Shown in pieces: positions 10,220-18,807 of a stretch of DNA of 32,756 nt (the stretch's first letter is position 1; the number at the start of each line of letters is the position of its first letter). The notes under the pieces were generated by a model, which was given only the letters and a program-made list of their open reading frames with translations, was not told where the DNA came from and did no database searches. The stretch is from Clostridia bacterium (GTDB lineage Bacteria > Bacillota > Clostridia > Christensenellales > Borkfalkiaceae). The stretch is from positions 1-32,756 of the forward strand of contig JAAUYS010000070.1 of assembly GCA_014804995.1 (NCBI GenBank), given 5' to 3'. Made by a program: the position numbers and the translations under genes.

Positions 10220-10738
10220 TTACGATTTAACGGGTGAGAGCATCATTATAATCATTCTGCCCTCGGTTGACGGCTTCTTATCCTGAACGGCTTTGCCGTC
10301 AAGTCCTTCAAAGAAGTCCTGCATAACCTTAACGCCCTGATAAGCGCGCGCATTCTCGCGCCCTTTCATTCTTATGGAAACTTTAACTTTATTTCCCGCT
10401 TCTAAAAATTTAAGACATTGCTTTGTCTTAACGGCAATATCGCCGACGTCAATCGTCATAGAAAGACGGATTTCTTTTAATTCGACTATGGTTTGATTTT
10501 TGCGGTTCTCCTTTTCGCGCTTGGACTGCTCGTATTTAAATTTTGAATAGTCCATAATTTTGCATACGGGGGGAACTGCGTTGGGCGAAATTTTAACAAG
10601 GTCAAGCTCTGCCTCGTTAGCAAGGCGCTGAGCCTGAAAGCTTGACATAATTCCAAGCATTTCGCCGTCTGAGCCGATAACTCTTACTTCCTTATCGCGG
10701 ATAGCCTCATTAACGGAATATAAGTCTTTAACTGCCAT
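10220..10738 (-). CDS. infC: translation initiation factor IF-3
   Basis: 172 aa; DLVKISPNAVPPVCKIMDYSKFKYEQSKREKE, VKVSIRMKGRE. Confidence 0.97.
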   Translation of the reverse strand: MAVKDLYSVNEAIRDKEVRVIGSDGEMLGIMSSFQAQRLANEAELDLVKISPNAVPPVCKIMDYSKFKYEQSKREKENRKNQTIVELKEIRLSMTIDVGDIAVKTKQCLKFLEAGNKVKVSIRMKGRENARAYQGVKVMQDFFEGLDGKAVQDKKPSTEGRMIIMMLSPVKS

Positions 10739-10866
10739 AAACCTCTCTGAAAATTAAAAAATTCGGGTTGCAAAACGCAACCCGAAATAGTTAGGCTTTT
10801 AGCCTTCTAAATCATATCTTGCCGAACAAACCATTCGTACGGCGAAAGGGGTTGCCTTTGCTTAAC
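10739..10866 (-). promoter_or_regulatory. L20-type autoregulatory leader of infC-rpmI-rplT
   Basis: About 128-nt leader between promoter and infC with the attenuator hairpin, upstream GCAACCC (10855-10849) complementary to the 5' terminator arm, and a GCCGUACGAA...UUCGGC stem. Element type inferred from position and architecture. Confidence 0.7.
10756..10786 (-). terminator. terminator/attenuator hairpin in the infC-rpmI-rplT leader
   Basis: Minus strand TTCGGGTTGC-GTTTT-GCAACCCGAA then TTTTTT; perfect 10-bp stem (10762-10771 / 10777-10786), upstream of infC. Confidence 0.85.
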
Positions 10867-10872
10867 GATAAT

Positions 10873-10901
10873 ATTTTAGCAAGAGTAAATTATTTTGTCA
10901 A
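10873..10901 (-). promoter_or_regulatory. promoter of infC-rpmI-rplT (TTGACA-N17-TAAAAT)
   Basis: -35 TTGACA (10901-10896), 17-nt spacer, -10 TAAAAT (10878-10873). Confidence 0.8.
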
Positions 10902-10923
10902 CTAAATTTGTAGAAATTATAAT

Positions 10924-12879
10924 TTAAAAGATAACTTTTTCTTTATCCTCTTTTACAACAGTTTCAAGGAATGTGTCAAGAGAAACCGTCTGTTTTTCCT
11001 CTACTCCGCGCTTATTTACGTTGACAGTGCCTTCTTCCGCCTCTTTATCGCCTACGACGAGAACATAAGGCACTTTCTCCATTTTTGCTTCTCTGATTTT
11101 GTAACCGATTTTTTCGTTACGCTTATCTACCTCGCATCTGATGCCGGCAAGCATAAGTTTTTCGGCAACGCCTTCAGCGTATGCAAGCGTTCTGTCGGTA
11201 ATGGGCAGAACTTTTACCTGCGTAGGACACATCCAAAGCGGGAAAGCGCCCGCGTACTTTTCGATTAACAGTGCAAGCGTTCTTTCATAACAGCCTATAG
11301 AACTGCGGTGAATGACGTAAGGCGTCTGTTTCGTGCCGTCAACGTCAATGTACTGCATATCGAAGCTGTGCCCTGCCGCGAAGTCAATCTGGATGGTTAT
11401 AAGCGTATCTTCTTTTCCGTGAACGTTTTTAGCCTGTATGTCGAGCTTAGGTCCGTAGAAAGCCGCCTCATCGTCAGCTTCAACGTAGTCGAGCTTCAAA
11501 TCGTCCAAAATTACTTTCATCATCGCTTCGGTTCTGTTCCAAGCTTCATCGTCGTCAATATACTTATCTGACTTAGACTTACCGCGCTTTGAGAAACGGA
11601 AAGTTACGTCTCCCCTCATTCCCAACGCGTCAAGGAAGTAGTAAGACAAATCAAGACAACGTTTAAATTCATCCTCAATCTGTTCTTTTGTACAAATAAT
11701 ATGACCGTCGGAAAGGGTGAACTGTCTTATTCTTATAAGCCCGTGCATTTCACCGGAAGCCTCGTTTCTGAACTCGGTTGCGGTTTCGGAATAACGGCAA
11801 GGTAAATCACGGTAAGACTTTAAGCCGTTTTTGAAAATCTGGTACTGGAATGGGCAAGTCATAGGACGGAGCGCCATAATCTCTTCGCCCTTAGGGCTTT
11901 CACCATTATCGTCTACTTCACCGAGAACGAACATTTTATCGCGGTAGTGCGCCCAGTGACCCGAAATTTTATACAAATCCGACTTAGCCATATTGGGCGT
12001 TTTTGTTATCATAAAACCGCGTTTTGCCTCTTCGTCTTCAACGAAGCGGGTTAAAATCTGCAATATTTTAGCGCCTTTAGGCATCAAAATGGGCAAGCCC
12101 TGACCTACGACGTCGCTCGTCATAAATATGCCCAGGTCGCGACCTAATTTGTTGTGGTCGCGCTTTTTAGCCTCTTCTACGGCAACAAGATATTCTTCAA
12201 GCTGCGCCTTCTTTTCAAAAGCTGTTCCGTAAATTCTCGTAAGCATTTTGTTTTTTTCGTTACCGCGCCAGTACGCACCGGTAAGCGAAGTGAGCTTAAA
12301 CGCCTTAATTTTGCCTGTATTGGGAAGGTGAGGGCCACGGCACAAGTCGGTAAAAGAACCCTGCTTATAGAAAGATATTACCGCGTCTTTCGGCAAATCT
12401 TTAATAAGCTCTACCTTGTACTTTTCACCGTACTTTTTCATAAGTTCCAAGGCTTCCTCACGGGGCAGTTCAAAACGCTCAATATTCGTTTTGGAATTTA
12501 TTATTCTCTGCATTTCGGTTTCGATTTTGGCAAAATCGTCCTGCGTTATGGGCGTTTTGAAGTCAATATCGTAGTAAAAACCGTTTTCAATTACAGGGCC
12601 TATTGCAAGCTTGCAAGTAGGATAAATGTTCTTTAACGCCTGCGCTAAAACGTGCGCGCAGGTATGCCGGTAGACTTCAAGACCCTCCTAGTCCTTTAAT
12701 GTAACAATTTCAACCTCGTCGCCGTCTTTAAGCTTATGCGATAAATCGCAAAGCTCGCCGTTTACCTTTACGGCTACGGCGTTGCGGGCAAGCCCTTCAC
12801 TGATTGCAGAAGCTACTGCAAAGCCGTCAGCTCCCTTTTCTACTTCTACCTGACTGCCGTTTTTGAGAATAATATTCAT
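10924..12879 (-). CDS. thrS: threonine--tRNA ligase, interrupted by an in-frame TAG at 12688-12690
   Basis: Track ORFs 12688-12891 (TGS domain) and 10924-12513 (catalytic core) are in the same frame. Reading across: ...[73 protein letters not shown]... Start ATG at 12879 follows GGAGG; the track start at 12891 overlaps that SD. Confidence 0.93.
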
Positions 12880-12893
12880 AACTTCCTCCATAT

Positions 12894-12930
12894 AAAAAGT
12901 CCTTAAACGACTTAATTATCGTTTAAGGAC
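12894..12930 (-). terminator. T-box-controlled rho-independent terminator
   Basis: 12-bp perfect stem 12899-12910 / 12919-12930 followed by TTTTT on the minus strand. Confidence 0.9.
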
Positions 12931-13103
12931 GCAAAAAATCTATGCGCGGTTCCACCTTAATTGTTTTTGCTAAATTCAGCAAAAACCGCTTTTACAAGTA
13001 CTTGAATTTTTTAAAGTGGTTTCCCGTTCTCCTAAAAATTATGTGGCTTCCATCATCCCACAATCGCTGTAAATTCCTCGGCGGTACTTGTCTTTATTCA
13101 AGT
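12894..13103 (-). promoter_or_regulatory. T-box leader (threonine) of thrS
   Basis: T-box AAGGTGGAACCGCG (12958-12945). Antiterminator UUAAGG-[UGGAACC]-GCGC/GCGU-CCUUAA. Competing terminator GTCCTTAAACGA/TCGTTTAAGGAC + TTTTT. Candidate specifier ACC (13020-13018). Confidence 0.93.
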
Positions 13104-13109
13104 ATTATA

Positions 13110-13138
13110 ATATTAGTACATTAAATGCAGTTTGTCAA
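13110..13138 (-). promoter_or_regulatory. promoter of the thrS T-box transcript (TTGACA-N17-TAATAT)
   Basis: -35 TTGACA (13138-13133), 17-nt spacer, -10 TAATAT (13115-13110). Confidence 0.8.
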
Positions 13139-13169
13139 CAAGTTTAAAAGTCTTTTAGTCTAAAAATAT

Positions 13170-13198
13170 TTGCCATTTTTACCGCGGTTGGGTATAAT
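13170..13198 (+). promoter_or_regulatory. promoter of leuS (TTGCCA-N17-TATAAT)
   Basis: ttgcca 13170-13175, 17-nt spacer, tataat 13193-13198; divergent from the thrS promoter. Confidence 0.8.
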
Positions 13199-13229
13199 TG
13201 AAGAAATTGATTTATTAAGGAACGGCTTT

Positions 13230-15638
13230 ATGGCTTACACTAATTTTAATAAAGTTGAAAAGAAATGGATAAAGTACTGGGATGAAAATAAGACCTTTCA
13301 TACAGACTTACACGACTTTTCTAAACCCAAATACTACATTTTGGATATGTTCCCCTATCCCTCAGGGTCGGGGCTTCACGTCGGCCACCCCGAAGGCTAT
13401 ACTGCAACCGATATTCTTGCAAGAATGAAGAGAATGCAGGGCTTTAACGTTCTGCACCCCATCGGGTTCGATAGCTTCGGTCTTCCTGCCGAACAGTTTG
13501 CCATAAAGACGGGCAATAACCCCGCAGGATTTACCCAAAAGAATATAGAAACCTTTACCGCACAGCTTAAAATGCTTGGGCTTTCCTACGACTGGGAACA
13601 AACCGTTTCAACCTGCGACCCCTCTTACTATAAATGGACGCAATGGATATTCAAACAACTTTATAAAGAAGGGCTTGCCCGTTACGTTGAAACGCCGGTA
13701 AACTGGTGCGAAGAATTAGGCACGGTGCTTGCCAACGACGAAATTATCGACGGAAAAAGCGAACGCGGAGGTTACCCCGTAGTCCGCAAGAATATGAAGC
13801 AATGGGTTATTGACATAAACAAGTATGCAGAAAGACTTTTGCAGGGACTTGACGAGATTGACTGGCCCGAACCTTCTAAAATTGCTCAAAGAAACTGGAT
13901 AGGTAAATCCGTCGGAGCAAACGTTGACTTTAAAGTAGACGGTACCGACAAAAAGTTTACCGTATTTACTACCCGTTGCGATACGCTGTTCGGCGCTACC
14001 TATTGCGTACTTGCGCCCGAGCATAAGCTAGTGGACGAAATTACGACAAAAGAGCATAAAAAAGAAGTCGAAGAATACAAAAAACTGTGCGCAAGCAAGT
14101 CCGAACTTGAAAGAACGGAATTAAATAAAGAAAAGACGGGCGCTTTTACTGGCGCATACGCAGTTAACCCTGCCGACGGCAGAAAGTTGCCTATATTTAT
14201 TGCAGACTACGTTCTTACTTCTTACGGAACGGGCGCAATAATGGCTGTGCCTGCACACGACACCCGCGACTACGAATTTGCTAAAAAATTCAATTTACCT
14301 ATTATTCAGGTGCTTGCGGGCGGAGATATTTCAAAAGAAGCCTACACACAAGACGGTTTGCACGTCAATTCCGGCTTTTTGGACGGTTTGAACAAGCAAC
14401 AGGCTATCGACAAGATGTGCTTATGGCTTGAAGAAAACAAATGCGGTAAAAAGACCGTAACTTACAAATTGCGTGAGTGGATATTTGCAAGGCAAAGATA
14501 CTGGGGCGAACCTCTGCCCATAGTTCACCTTGAAAACGGTGAAGTCGCAGTTCTTGCCGACGATGAGCTTCCCCTCGTCCTCCCCGTAATGAAAGACTAC
14601 AAGGCGCACGGCGGTAACGCTCCCCTTGAAAATGCAAAGGACTGGGTCAATACCATTTACAACGGCGTAAACGGCAAGCGCGAAACGACGACTATGCCCG
14701 GCTCCGCCGCGTCAAGCTGGTACTTCCTGCGCTATTGCGACCCCCACAACGATAAAGAGTTTGCAAACTACGACTTATTAAAGTACTGGATGCCCGTTGA
14801 CTTCTATATGGGCGGTAAGGAACACCTTGTTGGGCATCTTCTCTACTCCCGTTTCTGGAATAACTTTTTATTCGATAAAGGGCTTGTTCCCTGCAAAGAA
14901 CCCTTTAAAAAGCTGTATCACCAAGGACTTATTCTCGGAGAAGACGGCAACAAAATGTCAAAATCGCTTGGCAACGTAATTAACCCCGACGATATAGTTG
15001 CAGACTACGGTGCAGACGTTTTGAGAATGTACGAAATGTTTATGGGACCCGTAGCAGACAGCAAGCCTTGGTCTACCGCTAATATAGAGGGCGTAAAGAA
15101 GTTTATTGACAGAATTCACAGGCTGTACTTTGAGCTTGACGCAATTAAACCCGTACAGAACAAAAACCTTGATAAAATCTATAACCAGACGGTTAAAAAG
15201 GTTACAGAAGATTACGAAAATATGAAAATCAACACGGCAATATCCCAGATGATGATTTTTGTAAACGCAATCTATAAAGAAATTTCTGACGGAAACAAGT
15301 TCCCGCTTGAATACGCCGAAGGACTTATTAAACTTCTTAACCCCGTTATTCCTTTCGTTACGGAAGAAATTTGGTCGGCAGTTTTAAAGCATACCGACAC
15401 GATAGCCTATGAAAAATGGCCTACCTACGACGAAAGCAAGTGCGGTGAGGACGAAATTGAATACGCCGTACAGGTAAACAGCAAAATTAAGACGAAAATT
15501 ACCGTTCCAATTGATATGCAGGCAAAAGATATAGAAGAATTAGTTAAATCTAATCCCGAAATATCCCCTCTTATCGCCGGAAAACAGATAAAGAAATTTA
15601 TAATTGTTCCTAAAAGATTAATAAATATTATCGTATAG
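13230..15638 (+). CDS. leuS: leucine--tRNA ligase
   Basis: [23 protein letters not shown]...[17 protein letters not shown] (HIGH)...[15 protein letters not shown] (KMSKS). The track start at 13170 is a TTG that forms the promoter -35; ATG at 13230 follows AAGGAA. Ends with TAG. Confidence 0.97.
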   Translation: MAYTNFNKVEKKWIKYWDENKTFHTDLHDFSKPKYYILDMFPYPSGSGLHVGHPEGYTATDILARMKRMQGFNVLHPIGFDSFGLPAEQFAIKTGNNPAGFTQKNIETFTAQLKMLGLSYDWEQTVSTCDPSYYKWTQWIFKQLYKEGLARYVETPVNWCEELGTVLANDEIIDGKSERGGYPVVRKNMKQWVIDINKYAERLLQGLDEIDWPEPSKIAQRNWIGKSVGANVDFKVDGTDKKFTVFTTRCDTLFGATYCVLAPEHKLVDEITTKEHKKEVEEYKKLCASKSELERTELNKEKTGAFTGAYAVNPADGRKLPIFIADYVLTSYGTGAIMAVPAHDTRDYEFAKKFNLPIIQVLAGGDISKEAYTQDGLHVNSGFLDGLNKQQAIDKMCLWLEENKCGKKTVTYKLREWIFARQRYWGEPLPIVHLENGEVAVLADDELPLVLPVMKDYKAHGGNAPLENAKDWVNTIYNGVNGKRETTTMPGSAASSWYFLRYCDPHNDKEFANYDLLKYWMPVDFYMGGKEHLVGHLLYSRFWNNFLFDKGLVPCKEPFKKLYHQGLILGEDGNKMSKSLGNVINPDDIVADYGADVLRMYEMFMGPVADSKPWSTANIEGVKKFIDRIHRLYFELDAIKPVQNKNLDKIYNQTVKKVTEDYENMKINTAISQMMIFVNAIYKEISDGNKFPLEYAEGLIKLLNPVIPFVTEEIWSAVLKHTDTIAYEKWPTYDESKCGEDEIEYAVQVNSKIKTKITVPIDMQAKDIEELVKSNPEISPLIAGKQIKKFIIVPKRLINIIV

Positions 15639-15642
15639 AATA

Positions 15643-15670
15643 AAGCCCCGTGCAAAATTGCACGGGGCTT
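15643..15670. terminator. bidirectional hairpin between convergent leuS and acpP
   Basis: aagccccgtgc-aaaatt-gcacggggctt perfect 11-bp core stem; flanking U tracts are weak. Confidence 0.75.
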
Positions 15671-15683
15671 ATAATTTGTTAAA

Positions 15684-15905
15684 TTATAAGGACTGTAAGG
15701 TTTTAACTACGTCGCCGACGGTTTTAAGGTCTGCAACCTTTTCTTCGGGAATAGTTTTACCGGTGTTGTCCTCTAAAGTCATTAAAAGCTCTACGACGTC
15801 AAGAGAGTCAGCTCCTAAATCCTTAACTATTTCACTGTCCGCAGTGATTTTTGAAACGTCGATGTTAAGTTGGTCTGCAAGCAATTTTGCAACTTCTTCA
15901 AACAT
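15684..15905 (-). CDS. acpP: acyl carrier protein
   Basis: 73 aa; DLGADSLDVVELLMTLED phosphopantetheine-attachment motif. Confidence 0.97.
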   Translation of the reverse strand: MFEEVAKLLADQLNIDVSKITADSEIVKDLGADSLDVVELLMTLEDNTGKTIPEEKVADLKTVGDVVKTLQSL

Positions 15906-15931
15906 AATATATCCTCCTATGGTTTGGTAAA

Positions 15932-15961
15932 ATTTTACTATAAAATCTTGTCAATTGTCAA
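15932..15961 (-). promoter_or_regulatory. acpP promoter (TTGACA-N18-TAAAAT)
   Basis: -35 TTGACA (15961-15956), 18-nt spacer, -10 TAAAAT (15937-15932), overlapping a 12-bp palindrome GTAAAATTTTAC (15927-15938). Confidence 0.65.
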
Positions 15962-15964
15962 GCG

Positions 15965-18130
15965 TCAGCCGATGTTTTTATTTGTAGCCACTTGTTTTAA
16001 TGAAAGCCCTATACGCTGTTTCTTCTTGTCAAGTGTAATAATTACGGCTTTAACCTGCTGACCTACCTTCAAAACGTCGGAAGGGTGCTTGATAAATCTG
16101 TCAGTAATTTCAGAGATATGCACAAGCCCGTCCTGATGTACGCCGATATCCACGAACGCGCCGAAGTCAATAACGTTACGTACAGTTCCCTCTACTATCA
16201 TTCCGACTTCAAGGTCGTCAATGCTCATAATATCTTTTCTTAACTGTCTCTGGGGAAGGCTGTCGCGGATATCTCTTCCGGGCTTTACTAGTTCGGCAAT
16301 AACGTCGTTCATAGTGGCTTTGTCAAGTCCGCAATATTCGGCGACCTTATCTTCGCCGTATTCCTTTACTTTCTTAGGAAGCTCTGTAAGCTGACCCGCC
16401 CTTACGTCCTTATCCGTGTAACCGAAAAGCGATAATAATTTTTCGGCTTTTTCGTAAGACTCGGGGTGAACCGCCGTGTTGTCCATAATGTTCTTGCCGT
16501 CGGGTATTCTCAAGAAGCCCGCGCACTGCTCGTACGCCTTAGCACCTAATTTGGATACTTTTAAAAGTTGCGTACGGCTTGTGAACTTGCCGTTTTCTTC
16601 ACGGTATGCAACTATGTTTTTTGCAATTCCCGCATTAAGACCTGCAACGAACTTCAAAAGGGAAACGCTTGCAGTATTGAGGTCAACGCCTACGCTGTTT
16701 ACGCAGTCCTCCAAAACACCGCCCAAAACGCTGTCAAGCCTCTTCTTGTCCATATCGTGCTGATACTGACCTACGCCGATAGACTTAGGGTCGATTTTAA
16801 TAAGCTCTGCAAGAGGGTCTTGCAATCTTCTTGCAATAGATATAGCCGAACGGCGGGTTAAATCGAAATCGGGGAACTCTTCAACAGCAAGAGGACTTGC
16901 AGAATATACGGATGCGCCCGCTTCGCTTACTACGGCGTAAGAAACTCCGTTTACCTCTTTTAAAAGGTCGGCTACAAATATTTCCGTTTCTTTACTTGCA
17001 GTACCGTTACCGATTGAAATTATATCAACCTTGTGCTTTGCGATAAGTTCTTTCATCGTCTTCTTCGCACCCTCAATATCGTTCTTGGGGGGTACGGGAT
17101 AGATAACGCCTGTATCAAGAACTTTACCCGTTTCGTCAACGACTGCAACCTTACAGCCGGTACGGTATGCAGGGTCAAGTCCTAAGGTTACCTTGCCTTT
17201 TACGGGCGGTTGCAATAAAAGCGGGCGAAGGTTTACTTCAAACATCTTTATAGCCTGCTCGCTTGCCCTGTCTGTTAAAATTGCGCGGACTTCACGCTCT
17301 ATAGAGGGCTGAATAAGCCTGTCGTAACCGTCGTCAGCGGACTCTTCAATGAGTTTTGCGCAGTCAGCGTTTCCGTTGGGTTTTAAGTATTTTGCAAGGC
17401 AAACACGCTTTGCAATGTCGGGGTTAAAGTAAATTTTTGCTTTAAGACACTCTTCCTTTTCACCCCGGTTGATAGCAAGAATTCTGTGGTTCTTGATTTC
17501 AGGGATAATCTCGGAATAGTCTGCGTACATAGAATACGTTCCCTTTTCGTCGTCCTTGACCATTTTAACCTGCATTTCGCCGTGGTTTTCAAGAAGAGAA
17601 CGGAGCTTCTTCCTCAGTTCCGCATTGTCGGAAATAATTTCTGCAATTATGTCTTTTGCGCCGGCAATTGCTTCCTCTGCGGTTGCAACGCCCTTTTCTT
17701 CGTCAATATATTTTTCAGCTTCCTTATAAGGGTCGCCCTCTTGTGCCAAAATGAACTCTGCAAGAGGCTGTAACCCCTTTTCGATTGCGACAGAAGCCCT
17801 GGTCTTTTTCTTCTGCTTATAGGGGCGATAGATATCCTCTACTTCCGTCATAGTCTGCGCCGAAGCTATCGCATTTTCGATTTCTTCGGTCATTTTACCC
17901 TGTTCGGTTATGGCGTTGGCAACTTCTTGCTTGCGCTTTTCAAGGTTCTTTAAATATTCGTACCTGTCGTTTAACGCACGCAGAACCTGGTCGTCAATAG
18001 CACCCGTCATCTCTTTACGGTAACGAGCTATAAAGGGAATTGTGTTTCCCTCGTCCAAGAGCTGTAAAATGTTCCGAACGTGGTCGGGACGCAAGTTAAA
18101 TTCTTCGGTCAACTGTTGTGAAATATCCAT
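15965..18130 (-). CDS. tex: Tex family S1 RNA-binding transcription accessory protein
   Basis: 721 aa; IPFIARYRKEMTGAIDDQVLR, LGLDPAYRTGCKVAVVD, ASVYSASPLAVEEFPD, HhH region, C-terminal S1 domain (VGMIVEGTVRNVIDFGAFVDIGVHQDGLVHIS). Confidence 0.95.
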   Translation of the reverse strand: MDISQQLTEEFNLRPDHVRNILQLLDEGNTIPFIARYRKEMTGAIDDQVLRALNDRYEYLKNLEKRKQEVANAITEQGKMTEEIENAIASAQTMTEVEDIYRPYKQKKKTRASVAIEKGLQPLAEFILAQEGDPYKEAEKYIDEEKGVATAEEAIAGAKDIIAEIISDNAELRKKLRSLLENHGEMQVKMVKDDEKGTYSMYADYSEIIPEIKNHRILAINRGEKEECLKAKIYFNPDIAKRVCLAKYLKPNGNADCAKLIEESADDGYDRLIQPSIEREVRAILTDRASEQAIKMFEVNLRPLLLQPPVKGKVTLGLDPAYRTGCKVAVVDETGKVLDTGVIYPVPPKNDIEGAKKTMKELIAKHKVDIISIGNGTASKETEIFVADLLKEVNGVSYAVVSEAGASVYSASPLAVEEFPDFDLTRRSAISIARRLQDPLAELIKIDPKSIGVGQYQHDMDKKRLDSVLGGVLEDCVNSVGVDLNTASVSLLKFVAGLNAGIAKNIVAYREENGKFTSRTQLLKVSKLGAKAYEQCAGFLRIPDGKNIMDNTAVHPESYEKAEKLLSLFGYTDKDVRAGQLTELPKKVKEYGEDKVAEYCGLDKATMNDVIAELVKPGRDIRDSLPQRQLRKDIMSIDDLEVGMIVEGTVRNVIDFGAFVDIGVHQDGLVHISEITDRFIKHPSDVLKVGQQVKAVIITLDKKKQRIGLSLKQVATNKNIG

Positions 18131-18131
18131 A

Positions 18132-18806
18132 TTATCTCTTTAACCCTTTTAAATAAGTTTTTTGTTCGTCGGTCAGTCTATAGCTTTCCAACGCTTTTTG
18201 AATTGCCTTGTTGTGAGTTTTTTTATCTAAAACGCCTTGGTTTAAAAAATCAACAGCGTCGTCGTACATTTTTATGATAGCTTCCGCAACCAGCCACGCA
18301 ACCGCCATATGAACGTAATAGTACTTTTGCGTATCGGCTTTTTTGACCGTATGTATTATTGTGTCAAAGTACTTCTCTTCTACGTAGAAATGCAAAAGCG
18401 TGGTAAGCGCGAACCGTTGGTAAAATTCCTTGTCGGTTTCAATGTAAGTTAAAATATACGGCAAGAATTCAGACCTGTATTTGGCAATGCACTTCGGCGT
18501 AAAGCAGTCGCAAGTTGCCCAGTTGTCTATAAGTGCAACGCAACCGTCAACGTGTTTTATAAATTCGCCGTAAGAAAGAAGCGATACCGCGGTAAGTTTT
18601 ATAAAAGTTACTTCGTAATACTCGTCCGGGCAAGATAAAAGCTCGTCCAAAGACTTTAATCTGCTTTTCGCTATCTTTCTAAGCTGAGGAACGCGCACGC
18701 CCAAAACGTTTACGCTATCGTTCTTTAACAGCCTTTTATGAAAGCTACGGTAGCTTTCGTCAGCATAGCTGTTAAGTTCTTTTAAAAGTCCGTCGTAATA
18801 TTGCAT
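18132..18806 (-). CDS. DNA alkylation repair protein (AlkD-like HEAT-repeat glycosylase)
   Basis: MQYYDGLLKELNSYADESYRSFHKRLL...VLGVRVPQLRKIAK...LIDNWATCDCFTPK. The extra 32 aa in the track ORF lie inside the upstream gene; Met at 18806 is the likely start. Confidence 0.88.
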   Translation of the reverse strand: MQYYDGLLKELNSYADESYRSFHKRLLKNDSVNVLGVRVPQLRKIAKSRLKSLDELLSCPDEYYEVTFIKLTAVSLLSYGEFIKHVDGCVALIDNWATCDCFTPKCIAKYRSEFLPYILTYIETDKEFYQRFALTTLLHFYVEEKYFDTIIHTVKKADTQKYYYVHMAVAWLVAEAIIKMYDDAVDFLNQGVLDKKTHNKAIQKALESYRLTDEQKTYLKGLKR

Positions 18807-18807
18807 T

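Noticed and set aside
12681-12700. Genome-wide UAG recoding or pyrrolysine insertion as explanation of the thrS amber
   Set aside because: leuS appears to end genuinely at TAG, no other internal TAG was seen in this window, and no Pyl genes are present here. Not excluded elsewhere in the genome.
12688-12891. Separate small TGS/MoaD/ThiS-like protein gene
   Set aside because: In the same frame as thrS, preceded by the T-box, and continuous in homology across the TAG, so it is the N-terminus of ThrRS.
13170-13229. 20-aa N-terminal extension of leuS from TTG at 13170
   Set aside because: The TTG is part of the -35 hexamer (TTGCCA) and transcription should begin near 13205; LeuRS homology starts at [13 protein letters not shown] from ATG 13230.
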